Part shown: one piece after another, positions 1 through 5,921 of the stretch
Layout of the letters: each line of letters starts with the position of its first letter
How positions within the stretch are numbered: position 1 is the first letter of the stretch
Assembly (NCBI GenBank): GCA_902767285.1
Contig: CACXHC010000102.1
Location: 1 to 5,921, forward strand
Source of the DNA: an uncultured Ruminococcus sp.
GTDB lineage: Bacteria > Bacillota > Clostridia > Oscillospirales > Acutalibacteraceae
Length of the DNA stretch: 5,921 nucleotides
Direction of reading: 5' to 3'
Program-made: the position numbers and the translations under genes
The notes under the pieces: generated by a model
The model's input: the letters and a program-made list of their open reading frames with translations, nothing else
Told to the model about the DNA's origin: nothing
Database searches by the model: none

Positions 1-975
1 AATAATTCTTCAATAGTTGCCGAAAGCATATCAACAACAGAACAAGCCGAAGAAAAAACTGAAATATCATATCCAATAACAATAAAAATAGGCTACTCAA
101 CCGGAGTCGATGACCCGAGAGGAATTGCGATCGACAGTTTCTGCAAAGCTGTATCTGAAAAAACAAACGGAGATATTTTGTTTGACATACACCCCTCCGG
201 CGAACTGGGCAGCGATTCGCAGTTAATAAACGGTATGATTGAAGGAAATGTCGATATGACAGTTTCCAGTGCGGCAAATTACGCACTCTATGCAACAAAA
301 ATCGGTATTTCGGCATTACCTTTTTTGTTTGAGAATTTCGAATCGGCATGGGAATTTATCGACAGTTCCGAAATGAGGTCGCTCAACGCCGAACTCGAAA
401 TATATAATATTCATGTGCTTGCCTATTTTGACAATGGTTTCAGATGTGTTACTTCGTCCGAGAGTACAGGGCCTATAAATACTGTGGAGGATATGAAAGG
501 ACTTAATATACGCACTCCCGAAAATCAAATTGTTATGGAAACAATGTCCGAACTCGGAGCAAATCCACGCAGTTTTCCGTTTGCCGAACTCAAGCAAGCT
601 CTTGAAAAAGGTACTTTTGATGCACAGGAAAATCCGATACCCGTCATCTACAACAGCGGACTCTATGAAGTACAAAAATATCTTTCGGTTACAAATCACA
701 GTTATGACGCTATGCCATTCACTATCAGGCAGGATATTTGGAATACACTTTCTCCCGAATATCAGCAAATACTCATTACCGAAGCACAACAAGCTCAAAC
801 ACTCAACAGAAGTCTTGTAAAACAGCAGACGGAAGAATGTGTTAAAAAACTCGAAGCTAAAGGTATGATAGTGGTGTATCCTGATCTAAAACCGTTTCGC
901 AATGCAACAACGGGTGTTCTAAATATGTTTCGTACTGTTTACGGCGAGGAGCTTATCAAAAATATCACCAAATAG
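1..975 (+). CDS. dctP: TRAP transporter solute-binding protein, DctP family (5' end outside window)
   Basis: The reading frame is open from base 1 and ends at TAG 973-975, giving 324 visible codons, so the start and any signal peptide lie upstream. A TTG at 178 is inside the conserved fold and is not the real start. The first ~22 residues are rich in Ser, Thr, Glu and Gln, like the linker that follows the lipid-modified Cys in Firmicute binding lipoproteins (inference). The fold proper starts near residue 26 with ITIKIGYSTG. DctP-family landmarks follow in order: SGELGSDSQLINGM, DMKGLNIRTP with the Arg (R171 of the visible part) that in this family pairs with the ligand carboxylate, ELGANPRSFPFAELKQAL, QENP (209-212), then YEVQKYLSVTNHSYDAMPF. 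Such proteins capture organic acids outside the membrane and hand them to the DctQ/DctM permease. No permease gene follows; it may be upstream, or the protein may be an orphan sensor partner of the cyclase 46 bases downstream. dctP is used as a family symbol; the ligand is unknown. Confidence 0.9.
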   Translation, partial: NNSSIVAESISTTEQAEEKTEISYPITIKIGYSTGVDDPRGIAIDSFCKAVSEKTNGDILFDIHPSGELGSDSQLINGMIEGNVDMTVSSAANYALYATKIGISALPFLFENFESAWEFIDSSEMRSLNAELEIYNIHVLAYFDNGFRCVTSSESTGPINTVEDMKGLNIRTPENQIVMETMSELGANPRSFPFAELKQALEKGTFDAQENPIPVIYNSGLYEVQKYLSVTNHSYDAMPFTIRQDIWNTLSPEYQQILITEAQQAQTLNRSLVKQQTEECVKKLEAKGMIVVYPDLKPFRNATTGVLNMFRTVYGEELIKNITK

Positions 976-986
976 TATGCTGTTTA

Positions 987-1004
987 TAAATATTGTGATA
1001 TTTA
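987..1004. repeat. AT-only inverted repeat between the two genes
   Basis: TAAATAT (987-993) and ATATTTA (998-1004) are perfect 7-base arms around TGTG, in the 46-base gap just before the AGGAG of the cyclase gene. All pairs are A-T, so the hairpin would be weak and there is no T-run, which argues against a terminator. It could be a small operator or mere AT-rich coincidence. Confidence 0.25.
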
Positions 1005-1007
1005 AAT

Positions 1008-1014
1008 AGGAGTG
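1008..1014 (+). promoter_or_regulatory. Shine-Dalgarno site that sets the TTG start of the cyclase gene
   Basis: AGGAG (1008-1012, extended to AGGAGTG) lies 9 bases before TTG 1022. No in-frame ATG occurs before the hydrophobic N-terminal segment ends, so this site decides the TTG start. The GTG at 1012 overlaps the site and is out of frame. Confidence 0.8.
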
Positions 1015-1021
1015 AATAAGT

Positions 1022-3172
1022 TTGAAAAAATATATCCGTTCAATATATTCAAAAATTATTTTTATTCTCACGTTAATAATTGTATTAAGTAGCATAGTTC
1101 CGTTTTTCGCTTACGCAGATGATACCGAAACAAAAACAGTTCGGGTAGGTTGGCACGAACCGCCGTATTTTGTTACAGACCAATATGGAAGGCACTCAGG
1201 TTATTCATACGATTATCAAATTAAAGTTGCAGCATATACAGGCTGGAAATACGAGTATGTAGAAGGAACATGGTCAGAGCTTCTTCAAAAGTTGAAAGAC
1301 GGCGAAATAGATATGCTTAGCGATGTTTCATATTCTCAGGCACGTTCCGAAAGTATGTTGTTTTCGTCTATTCCCATGGGAACCGAAACATATTATCTGT
1401 TTGTTTCACCAAAAAATACAGAAATAAAATCGGAGAGTTTCGAATCTCTCAACGGAAAACGAGTCGGAGTAACAAAGGGCAGTATTCAGAAAGATTTTTT
1501 TAATGATTGGACAAAATCTCACAATATTAATGTTGAATTAATTGAAATGAGCTGTCCGGAAGAAGAATCTATAAGCCAACTCGATTCAAGTATTGACGCA
1601 TTTGTTACGGTAGACGTTTACGGCTCTCCTGACATAGCCGTTCCTGTGTGGAAAATAGGTTCATCGGATTTCTATTTTGTTATAAGCAAACAGCGACCCG
1701 ACCTTATGTCGGAACTTGATATAGCTTTGAGCCGAATACAAGATGAAAATGCGTATTACGATCAGCAACTTCATGACAAATATTTGAAAAATGTCGATTT
1801 AAAAAAATATCTCAGTGAGTCCGAGAAAAACTGGCTTAAAAATCACGGAACAGTCAGAATAGGATACCAAGACAACTATCTTGCTTTTTGTGCAAAAGAC
1901 CCCACAACAGGCGAGTTGACAGGTGCATTGAAAGATTATCTTCGGTATGCCTCAAATGCTTTCATCAACGCAGATTTGAAAATCGAGACAGTTTCGTATC
2001 CGTCAGCAGGAGCCGCAATAGAAGCGATGAAAGCCGGTGAAATAGACTGTATGTTTCCGGCAAATCTCACAACATACGATGCCGAAAATCTTGACCTCAT
2101 CACTACTCCGTCAATGATGAAAACCGAAATGGATGCCGTTGTACTTGCCTCGGAACAAAAGGAATTTGTCAAAAAAGATCATGTTATAGTTGCCGTTAAC
2201 CAAGGCAATATAAATTATGATATGTTTCTTGCCGACCATTACCCCGAATGGGAACGCAAATATTTTCCCGATACGCCCATGGGGCTTGAGGCAATTGCAA
2301 GAAAAGAGGTCGATTGCGTTATCATAAGCAATTATCGATACTGTAATATATCTAAACAGTGCGAAAAACTTCATCTTACAACTGTGTATACCGGTGTTGA
2401 TATGGATTACTGTTTTGCGGTCTGCAAAGAGAACCGAGAATTATACTCCATTCTTTCAAGAATAACCGATATTGTTCCCGATGCCGCCGTAAACAGAGCG
2501 TTGACCTATTACTCCACCGAAGATGTCAAAACCGATGTTATCGATATAATAAAAGAAAATTTGCTTATTGTGTCATCCTCTATCGCACTGGTACTTCTTA
2601 TTATAATTGGTCTGCTTCTGCGTAGTTTTTATGCCGAAAAGAAAGTTCAGGAAGAAGAGAATCTTCTCAAAATTCTTAACAAGAGAGTGTTTGTGGATTC
2701 GTTGACCTCGGTTCGCAATAAAGGAGCTTACTCCGAATATATCGATAAAATACAAAATCGTTTGGATCAAGGCGAGTCCGTTGAGTTTGCGGTAGGAATA
2801 TTTGACTGTAACAACCTAAAAATCGTGAACGATAAATATGGTCATGATAAAGGTGATATATATTTAAAATCGGCATGCCGACTTATATGCAAAACTTTCG
2901 AACACAGCCCTGTTTTCAGAATCGGCGGAGATGAATTTGCCGTTATCTTGATGAACGAAGATTTCGACAACAGAGATTCTTTGTCTGAATATTTTGAGAA
3001 AAAACAAAAAGAAATAACCGATTCTGTTAACGATAAATGGGAAGAAATACACATTGCAGCCGGAATCGCCGTTTATGACCCCGAGAAAGATACTTCGGTC
3101 AGCGATACTGCACGCCGTGCCGACAGAATAATGTATGAAAACAAGGACTTACTCAAAAAGAGTGAACATTAG
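1022..3172 (+). CDS. Membrane diguanylate cyclase with two extracytoplasmic SBP_bac_3 sensor domains and a GGDEF domain
   Basis: The 716-residue product should make c-di-GMP from two GTP at the inner face of the membrane in response to an external small ligand. Residues 1-32 are a basic start, a hydrophobic stretch (12-30) and AYA before DD: a signal peptide or uncleaved anchor. Residues ~37-265 form a first SBP_bac_3 domain (VRVGWHEPPYF...GYSYDYQIKVAAYTGW, then GEIDML). The linker LSESEKNWLKNHG leads to a second one from T277 (VRIGYQDNYLAF) to ~500, as in the tandem sensors of BvgS/EvgS-type proteins. One transmembrane helix covers 514-533, followed by a short charged helix (RSFYAEKKVQEEENLL). 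The GGDEF domain runs ~556-712: DSLT at 559-562, metal-binding D595, substrate-binding N603 and D612, and GGDEF at 635-639, spaced as in PleD. The four residues at the inhibitory-site position are FEHS, not RxxD, so product inhibition there is unlikely. There is no EAL domain. TTG start is backed by AGGAG. Likely one operon with the preceding binding-protein gene. Ligand and targets are unknown. Confidence 0.93.
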   Translation: MKKYIRSIYSKIIFILTLIIVLSSIVPFFAYADDTETKTVRVGWHEPPYFVTDQYGRHSGYSYDYQIKVAAYTGWKYEYVEGTWSELLQKLKDGEIDMLSDVSYSQARSESMLFSSIPMGTETYYLFVSPKNTEIKSESFESLNGKRVGVTKGSIQKDFFNDWTKSHNINVELIEMSCPEEESISQLDSSIDAFVTVDVYGSPDIAVPVWKIGSSDFYFVISKQRPDLMSELDIALSRIQDENAYYDQQLHDKYLKNVDLKKYLSESEKNWLKNHGTVRIGYQDNYLAFCAKDPTTGELTGALKDYLRYASNAFINADLKIETVSYPSAGAAIEAMKAGEIDCMFPANLTTYDAENLDLITTPSMMKTEMDAVVLASEQKEFVKKDHVIVAVNQGNINYDMFLADHYPEWERKYFPDTPMGLEAIARKEVDCVIISNYRYCNISKQCEKLHLTTVYTGVDMDYCFAVCKENRELYSILSRITDIVPDAAVNRALTYYSTEDVKTDVIDIIKENLLIVSSSIALVLLIIIGLLLRSFYAEKKVQEEENLLKILNKRVFVDSLTSVRNKGAYSEYIDKIQNRLDQGESVEFAVGIFDCNNLKIVNDKYGHDKGDIYLKSACRLICKTFEHSPVFRIGGDEFAVILMNEDFDNRDSLSEYFEKKQKEITDSVNDKWEEIHIAAGIAVYDPEKDTSVSDTARRADRIMYENKDLLKKSEH

Positions 3173-3211
3173 TTGTATTTTATTCTGTTGCTTGTAATAT
3201 TTTCAGTTGCT

Positions 3212-3242
3212 CAGTAAGCTTCACTGCTTGCCTGTATTTTTT
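3212..3242 (+). terminator. Probable Rho-independent terminator of the dctP-cyclase unit
   Basis: CAGTAAGC (3212-3219) can pair with GCTTG-c-CTG (3226-3234) across the loop TTCACT, giving eight pairs with one G-T wobble and one bulged C. A run TATTTTTT (3235-3242) follows at once. It starts 39 bases past the stop of the cyclase gene. The stem is imperfect, so strength is uncertain. Confidence 0.5.
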
Positions 3243-3346
3243 ATATATAGATAATAATTCTATTACGATGTATATAATTCCTACCATTATTCCGATAGAT
3301 ATATAAAATTTTATTTCATTTCCATATCGATTACTGCGTCAATGTT

Positions 3347-3382
3347 GTTGCGTTCTCTTCCAACGGCAGTTGATGTCGCAAC
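3347..3382. repeat. Nested inverted repeat upstream of the WYL promoter
   Basis: GTTGCG (3347-3352) and CGCAAC (3377-3382) are perfect 6-base arms; inside them CAAC (3361-3364) and GTTG (3369-3372) form a second small stem around GGCA. The stretch is visibly more GC-rich than its surroundings and ends 24 bases before the -35 box of the WYL gene. No T-run follows on either side, so it is not a terminator. It could be an operator, a structured RNA remnant or chance. Confidence 0.3.
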
Positions 3383-3406
3383 GCTTGGGTATTAGAAAAA
3401 AATCGA

Positions 3407-3435
3407 TTGATGTATTTAATGTACTGTGATATAAT
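3407..3435 (+). promoter_or_regulatory. Sigma-A-type promoter with extended -10 for the WYL regulator gene
   Basis: TTGATG (3407-3412, one or two mismatches from TTGACA) is separated by exactly 17 bases from a perfect TATAAT (3430-3435). TG lies one base before the -10 (TGATATAAT), the extended -10 signature. Transcription would begin near 3442, leaving a short leader of about 17 bases before the ATG at 3459. It shows that the WYL gene has its own promoter and is not simply read through from the cyclase unit. WYL regulators often control themselves, but no operator can be named here. Confidence 0.82.
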
Positions 3436-3444
3436 GATTTTACC

Positions 3445-3454
3445 AAGGCGGTGA
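3445..3454 (+). promoter_or_regulatory. Strong Shine-Dalgarno site for ATG 3459
   Basis: AAGGCGGTGA matches the anti-Shine-Dalgarno complement AAGGAGGTGA with one mismatch; the GGCGG core ends 7 bases before ATG 3459. Together with the promoter just upstream it marks ATG 3459 as the ancestral start of the WYL gene, although the frame is now closed by TAA at 3573. Confidence 0.8.
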
Positions 3455-3458
3455 GACG

Positions 3459-3575
3459 ATGGCATACAACGAACTTATCAAAAATTTTAATATCATAAGA
3501 GATTACATTCGTGATTTCTACGTATATGGCTTTGACAGCCGTGATGAATATAGCCGAAAGAGCAAGCGTACATAA
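3459..3575 (+). pseudogene. Severed N-terminal segment of the WYL regulator (38 codons, ends at in-frame TAA)
   Basis: ATG 3459 has a near-consensus Shine-Dalgarno site and promoter. It encodes 38 residues beginning MAYNELIKNF and including IRDFYVYGFDSRDEYSRKSKRT, then TAA 3573-3575. From memory, this is the typical opening of a family of Clostridial WYL-domain regulators, which continue with Tyr, a few charged residues and RRxESxLxDYM. Here the same frame, after the stop and a run of A, continues with KKKKRRVESYLSDYM, so the stop sits where a Tyr codon is expected and nothing else is lost. The segment is helical and basic, probably part of the DNA-binding or dimer region. It is therefore the broken 5' end of the following gene, not a separate gene, unless the stop is an assembly error or is read through. 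The family comparison is from recall and was not searched. Confidence 0.8.
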
Positions 3576-3588
3576 AAAAAAAAAAAAA
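3574..3588 (+). repeat. Homopolymer run of 15 A overlapping the premature stop
   Basis: Fifteen A in a row start with the last two bases of the TAA stop. Frame before and after the run is the same. Runs this long inside a coding region are rare and are prone to replication slippage, polymerase slippage and sequencing or assembly error. Changing run length cannot remove the stop, because the T is always followed by AA. Confidence 0.97.
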
Positions 3589-3593
3589 GACGT

Positions 3594-5675
3594 GTGGAGA
3601 GCTACCTTTCCGATTATATGCAGTACCGTCAGGACGCAGACGGAAAAAGGTTTTTTATATCAGTCGATACTCGCAGTACGGTGCATAATCCTCTGTATAA
3701 TGCGTTCAAGGCTAAGAGTTTTACCGATGGAGATATTACCTTGTTTTTTATTATTTTTGATATACTGCATGACAGCTCGGTAAACCTTTCACTCAGTCAA
3801 ATTGTGGATGTAATTGACCGGGATTATCTATTATATTTTGAAAATTCAAAAATTTTTGACAGCTCAACAATCAGAAAGAAGCTCAATGAATTTTTATCAT
3901 TCGGTATGATAAAAACGGAAAAACGAGGTAAAACACTGTTTTACTCAAGAACCGAAAGCTATAATTTCAGCAATACCCCGGCACTTCATTTTTTTTCGGA
4001 AGTTGTACCGTGCGGTGTTATCGGCTCGTTCCTGCTTGATCGTAATGATGTTGAAAAAGATATTCTGTCTTTCAAGCACCACTATATCAACTCTGCACTC
4101 GACAGCGAGATTGTCTGTGCTTTGTTTTGTGCTATGCACGAAAAGCAGGAGATAGAGATCATAAAATTTACTCGAAAAGGAGAAAATCATTTACTGAAAG
4201 TAGTTCCGCTAAAAGTTTTTATCAGTGTCGGCAGTGGCAGGCAGTATCTAATGGCCTACCGAAGGGAAAAAAGAAGAATAATATCTTTTAGGACGGATTA
4301 CATAATCTCAGTCAAACCATACAGGAAAGCAAATGATTTTGATAACCTCCGTGAGAAGCTTGTCGGTATGCAGAAGTATATGTGGGGAGTCAGTACTCAG
4401 GGAAGTGGCGGACGCCGTGAAACCGTGGAATTCACCGTCTTTTTTGGAAATGACGAACAGCATATTTATCACAGACTTATTCGTGAAAAACGCTGTGGTA
4501 CCGTGGAGCTTCTCGATGAACACCACGCAAAATTTTGTGCCGAAGTCTATGATACAAACGAAATGATAACATGGATACGCACTTTTATTTGTCGAATCAC
4601 TTCCATAAACTTTTCTAATAAAAATATCGAAGCTCAGTTCAAAGCGGATATTGAAACGATGAACAAAATATACGATCACTCGCTGGATATTACACAAATG
4701 TCACCGCATTATATTAATACAGCAGAGAATAACAGTAAATCAAATTCTTCCACTGGCAAAATGGTTATCTTCAATGAGATATACGGTGCGTATTACAACG
4801 CCGTTTCTCATATTCTGAGTGAAGCCATCGAAGCTCCCATAAGTATGGAACGCATTCATGCAATATCTTTTAAATATGCCTTTTCCGAAAGCATAATTCC
4901 GATAGAAAACTCAATAAAAAATGAGTCATGGCAGCTTATTCTTCCAAATGGTTCAACGCCCATAAAGCATAAACCTGATATACCGCTGACAGAATTACAG
5001 CTCCGATGGCTCAAGGCAATATCTCTCGATAAGTGTATACAGCTTTTTGGCTGTCATTTTGATTTGCCTGATAATATTGATCCACTCTTCACTGAGGACG
5101 ACTACTGTGTATTTGACCGCTATTCAGACGGCGATAATTATAACGATGAAGGATATATAAATCGCTTTCGGCTGATACTTTCGGCGATACAAAAACATCA
5201 AGCACTTGATGTTACACTGCACAACAAAAAGGGAAATGAACTTTCGTTTACCGTGATGCCCGAGATGCTCGAATACTCCGAAAAGGACGATAAATTCAGG
5301 CTGCTTACAAGCGACAGCCGTACCGCCACAGTTATAAATCTCGGAAGGATTACAGACTGCGTACCACACGAAGGTGAATTTAAGGCGGAAAAAGCCGAAA
5401 AGCATATAGGAAGAACTCGCACGCTGACTTTGGATCTTGTAGATGAAAGAAATGCATTAGAGAGGGTAATGCTCCATTTTTCACATTTTGAAAAAACAGC
5501 CCTAAAACTTAATGACAATTGTTATCGCCTTATCATTAAATACAAACAAAACGATGAAACAGAAATACTGATTCGTGTGCTGTCTTTTGGACCGCTCGTT
5601 CGTGTGACTGCTCCCGGCAGATTTATTGGAATGATACAAAACAGGCTCAATCGCCAGAAAAGATTTAAATTGTGA
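3594..5675 (+). CDS. WYL-domain transcriptional regulator with two WYL-WCX units (5' end interrupted)
   Basis: This 693-codon frame is the body of a regulator whose true start is probably ATG 3459 (738 codons with one internal stop). GTG 3594 is the first usable start after the stop but has only the A-run upstream, no Shine-Dalgarno site. Residue numbers are from GTG. A winged helix-turn-helix covers ~66-119 (LSLSQIVDVID, then STIRKKLNEFLSFGMIKTEK and the wing GKTLFYSR). A WYL domain follows at ~166-240 with QYLMAY (217-222) in place of the W-Y-L core and a basic FRTDYI strand, then a WCX-like domain (~277-361). After a Ser/Asn-rich linker, M390 begins a second unit: an N-terminal helical part, a divergent WYL-like domain (~521-586; KFRLLTSD, INLGRI) and a second WCX-like domain (607-693). 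WYL domains bind ligands, in known cases nucleic acid or nucleotides, and switch DNA binding by the winged helix. Single-unit proteins are about 320 residues, so this is double length. Target genes and ligand are unknown. It may be inactive if the stop is real and reinitiation fails. Confidence 0.85.
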   Translation: MESYLSDYMQYRQDADGKRFFISVDTRSTVHNPLYNAFKAKSFTDGDITLFFIIFDILHDSSVNLSLSQIVDVIDRDYLLYFENSKIFDSSTIRKKLNEFLSFGMIKTEKRGKTLFYSRTESYNFSNTPALHFFSEVVPCGVIGSFLLDRNDVEKDILSFKHHYINSALDSEIVCALFCAMHEKQEIEIIKFTRKGENHLLKVVPLKVFISVGSGRQYLMAYRREKRRIISFRTDYIISVKPYRKANDFDNLREKLVGMQKYMWGVSTQGSGGRRETVEFTVFFGNDEQHIYHRLIREKRCGTVELLDEHHAKFCAEVYDTNEMITWIRTFICRITSINFSNKNIEAQFKADIETMNKIYDHSLDITQMSPHYINTAENNSKSNSSTGKMVIFNEIYGAYYNAVSHILSEAIEAPISMERIHAISFKYAFSESIIPIENSIKNESWQLILPNGSTPIKHKPDIPLTELQLRWLKAISLDKCIQLFGCHFDLPDNIDPLFTEDDYCVFDRYSDGDNYNDEGYINRFRLILSAIQKHQALDVTLHNKKGNELSFTVMPEMLEYSEKDDKFRLLTSDSRTATVINLGRITDCVPHEGEFKAEKAEKHIGRTRTLTLDLVDERNALERVMLHFSHFEKTALKLNDNCYRLIIKYKQNDETEILIRVLSFGPLVRVTAPGRFIGMIQNRLNRQKRFKL

Positions 5676-5783
5676 TAAAAACCGATAGGCCTTGTTTGAA
5701 AAATAAATATTACACAAAAAAGGATAAAATGGTATTACCCAAGTTTTCCACTTAAACAAATATAATTTGCCAAACCTGAATAG

Positions 5784-5831
5784 AAAAATCGGCTATAAAC
5801 CTACAAAAGTAGAGTTATATAGCCGATTTTT
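5784..5831 (+). terminator. Long Rho-independent terminator after the WYL gene
   Basis: AAAAATCGGCTATA (5784-5797) and TATAGCCGATTTTT (5818-5831) are perfect 14-base arms. The 20-base interior adds AAC/GTT and CTAC/GTAG pairs (with single bulged A) closed by an AAAA loop, so the whole 48 bases fold into one long hairpin. The 3' arm ends in five T; the mirror A-run on the 5' side means it could also act on the minus strand. It starts 108 bases past the WYL stop codon. Confidence 0.85.
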
Positions 5832-5921
5832 AGTTTTGATAAAATAGCACCACAATCATATACCCATGTTGATATTCTCAATTCGTGAGAAAAAATACAA
5901 GATGATAATTTATCACAAACT
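5832..5921. other. Intergenic tail with no supported gene
   Basis: AT-rich sequence after the terminator. A small perfect stem TTCTCA (5875-5880) / TGAGAA (5886-5891) with loop ATTCG is followed by A, not T, on the + strand, so it is not a + strand terminator. No promoter, RBS-start pair or recognisable coding segment is seen on either strand. Confidence 0.5.

Noticed and set aside
178..975. TTG 178 as start of the binding-protein gene
   Set aside because: The frame is open to base 1 and residues upstream of 178 already belong to the DctP fold (IKIGYSTG and following helix), so the gene is only cut by the window edge.
3560..3600. Programmed frameshift or transcriptional slippage at the A-run
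   Set aside because: The frame is the same before and after the run and the TAA lies at its start, so neither slippage nor a single frameshift would join the two parts.
3511..3783. Second + strand frame running through the A-run (90 codons)
   Set aside because: It overlaps the WYL gene out of frame, has no Shine-Dalgarno site and its sequence lacks family features, while the other frame has clear WYL-family sequence on both sides.
4308..4697. Minus-strand ORF of 129 codons inside the WYL gene, and similar antisense ORFs at 316-798 and 5198-5518
   Set aside because: All are antisense to well-supported coding sequence, with no Shine-Dalgarno sites or domain features of their own.
5502..5759. 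Minus-strand ORF of 85 codons across the end of the WYL gene
   Set aside because: Most of it is antisense to the conserved WCX-like C-terminus; no RBS or family resemblance supports it.
5801..5920. Minus-strand frame open from the right edge to TAG at 5803-5801
   Set aside because: It is only ~39 codons, runs through the terminator hairpin and shows no recognisable protein features; a chance frame is likelier.
1..5921. CRISPR array, tRNA/rRNA genes, insertion-sequence ends
   Set aside because: No regularly spaced direct repeats, no cloverleaf or rRNA-like segments, and no transposase gene or paired terminal repeats were seen.

Overview
The window is AT-rich bacterial DNA with three protein-coding regions, all on the + strand. 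The weak-GC codon usage, the TTG start behind AGGAG, the low-complexity N-terminal linker of the binding protein and especially the type of WYL regulator point to a low-GC Firmicute of the class Clostridia, probably an Oscillospiraceae/Ruminococcaceae-like gut bacterium. This assignment is an inference from protein style, not from a marker gene.

Region 1 (1-975) is the 3' part of a gene for a TRAP-type (DctP family) solute-binding protein; its start lies outside the window. Region 2 (1022-3172) follows after 46 bases and encodes a membrane-bound diguanylate cyclase: signal/anchor, two extracytoplasmic SBP_bac_3 'Venus flytrap' domains, one transmembrane helix and a catalytically intact GGDEF domain without an RxxD inhibitory site. 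The two genes look co-transcribed and end at a probable terminator (3212-3242). Together they suggest a ligand-sensing unit that makes c-di-GMP. Whether the DctP protein feeds a transporter encoded upstream or presents ligand to the cyclase cannot be seen here.

Region 3 (3173-3458) is intergenic. It holds the terminator, an unconvincing small minus-strand membrane ORF, a short protein-like open stretch without a start, a nested inverted repeat, and a near-consensus extended -10 promoter with a strong Shine-Dalgarno site for the next gene.

Region 4 (3459-5675) encodes a large WYL-domain regulator. Its first 38 codons are cut off by an in-frame TAA that lies at the start of a run of 15 A; the frame is unchanged after the run. 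The downstream 693 codons carry a winged helix, a WYL-WCX unit and then a second, divergent WYL-WCX unit, which looks like a fusion of two proteins. The gene is followed by a long, strong hairpin terminator (5784-5831). The last 90 bases contain no gene I can support.

I do not see a clear new defence system or mobile element. The items most worth checking are the A15/stop interruption, the WYL-WYL fusion, and the pairing of a TRAP binding protein with a tandem-SBP diguanylate cyclase.
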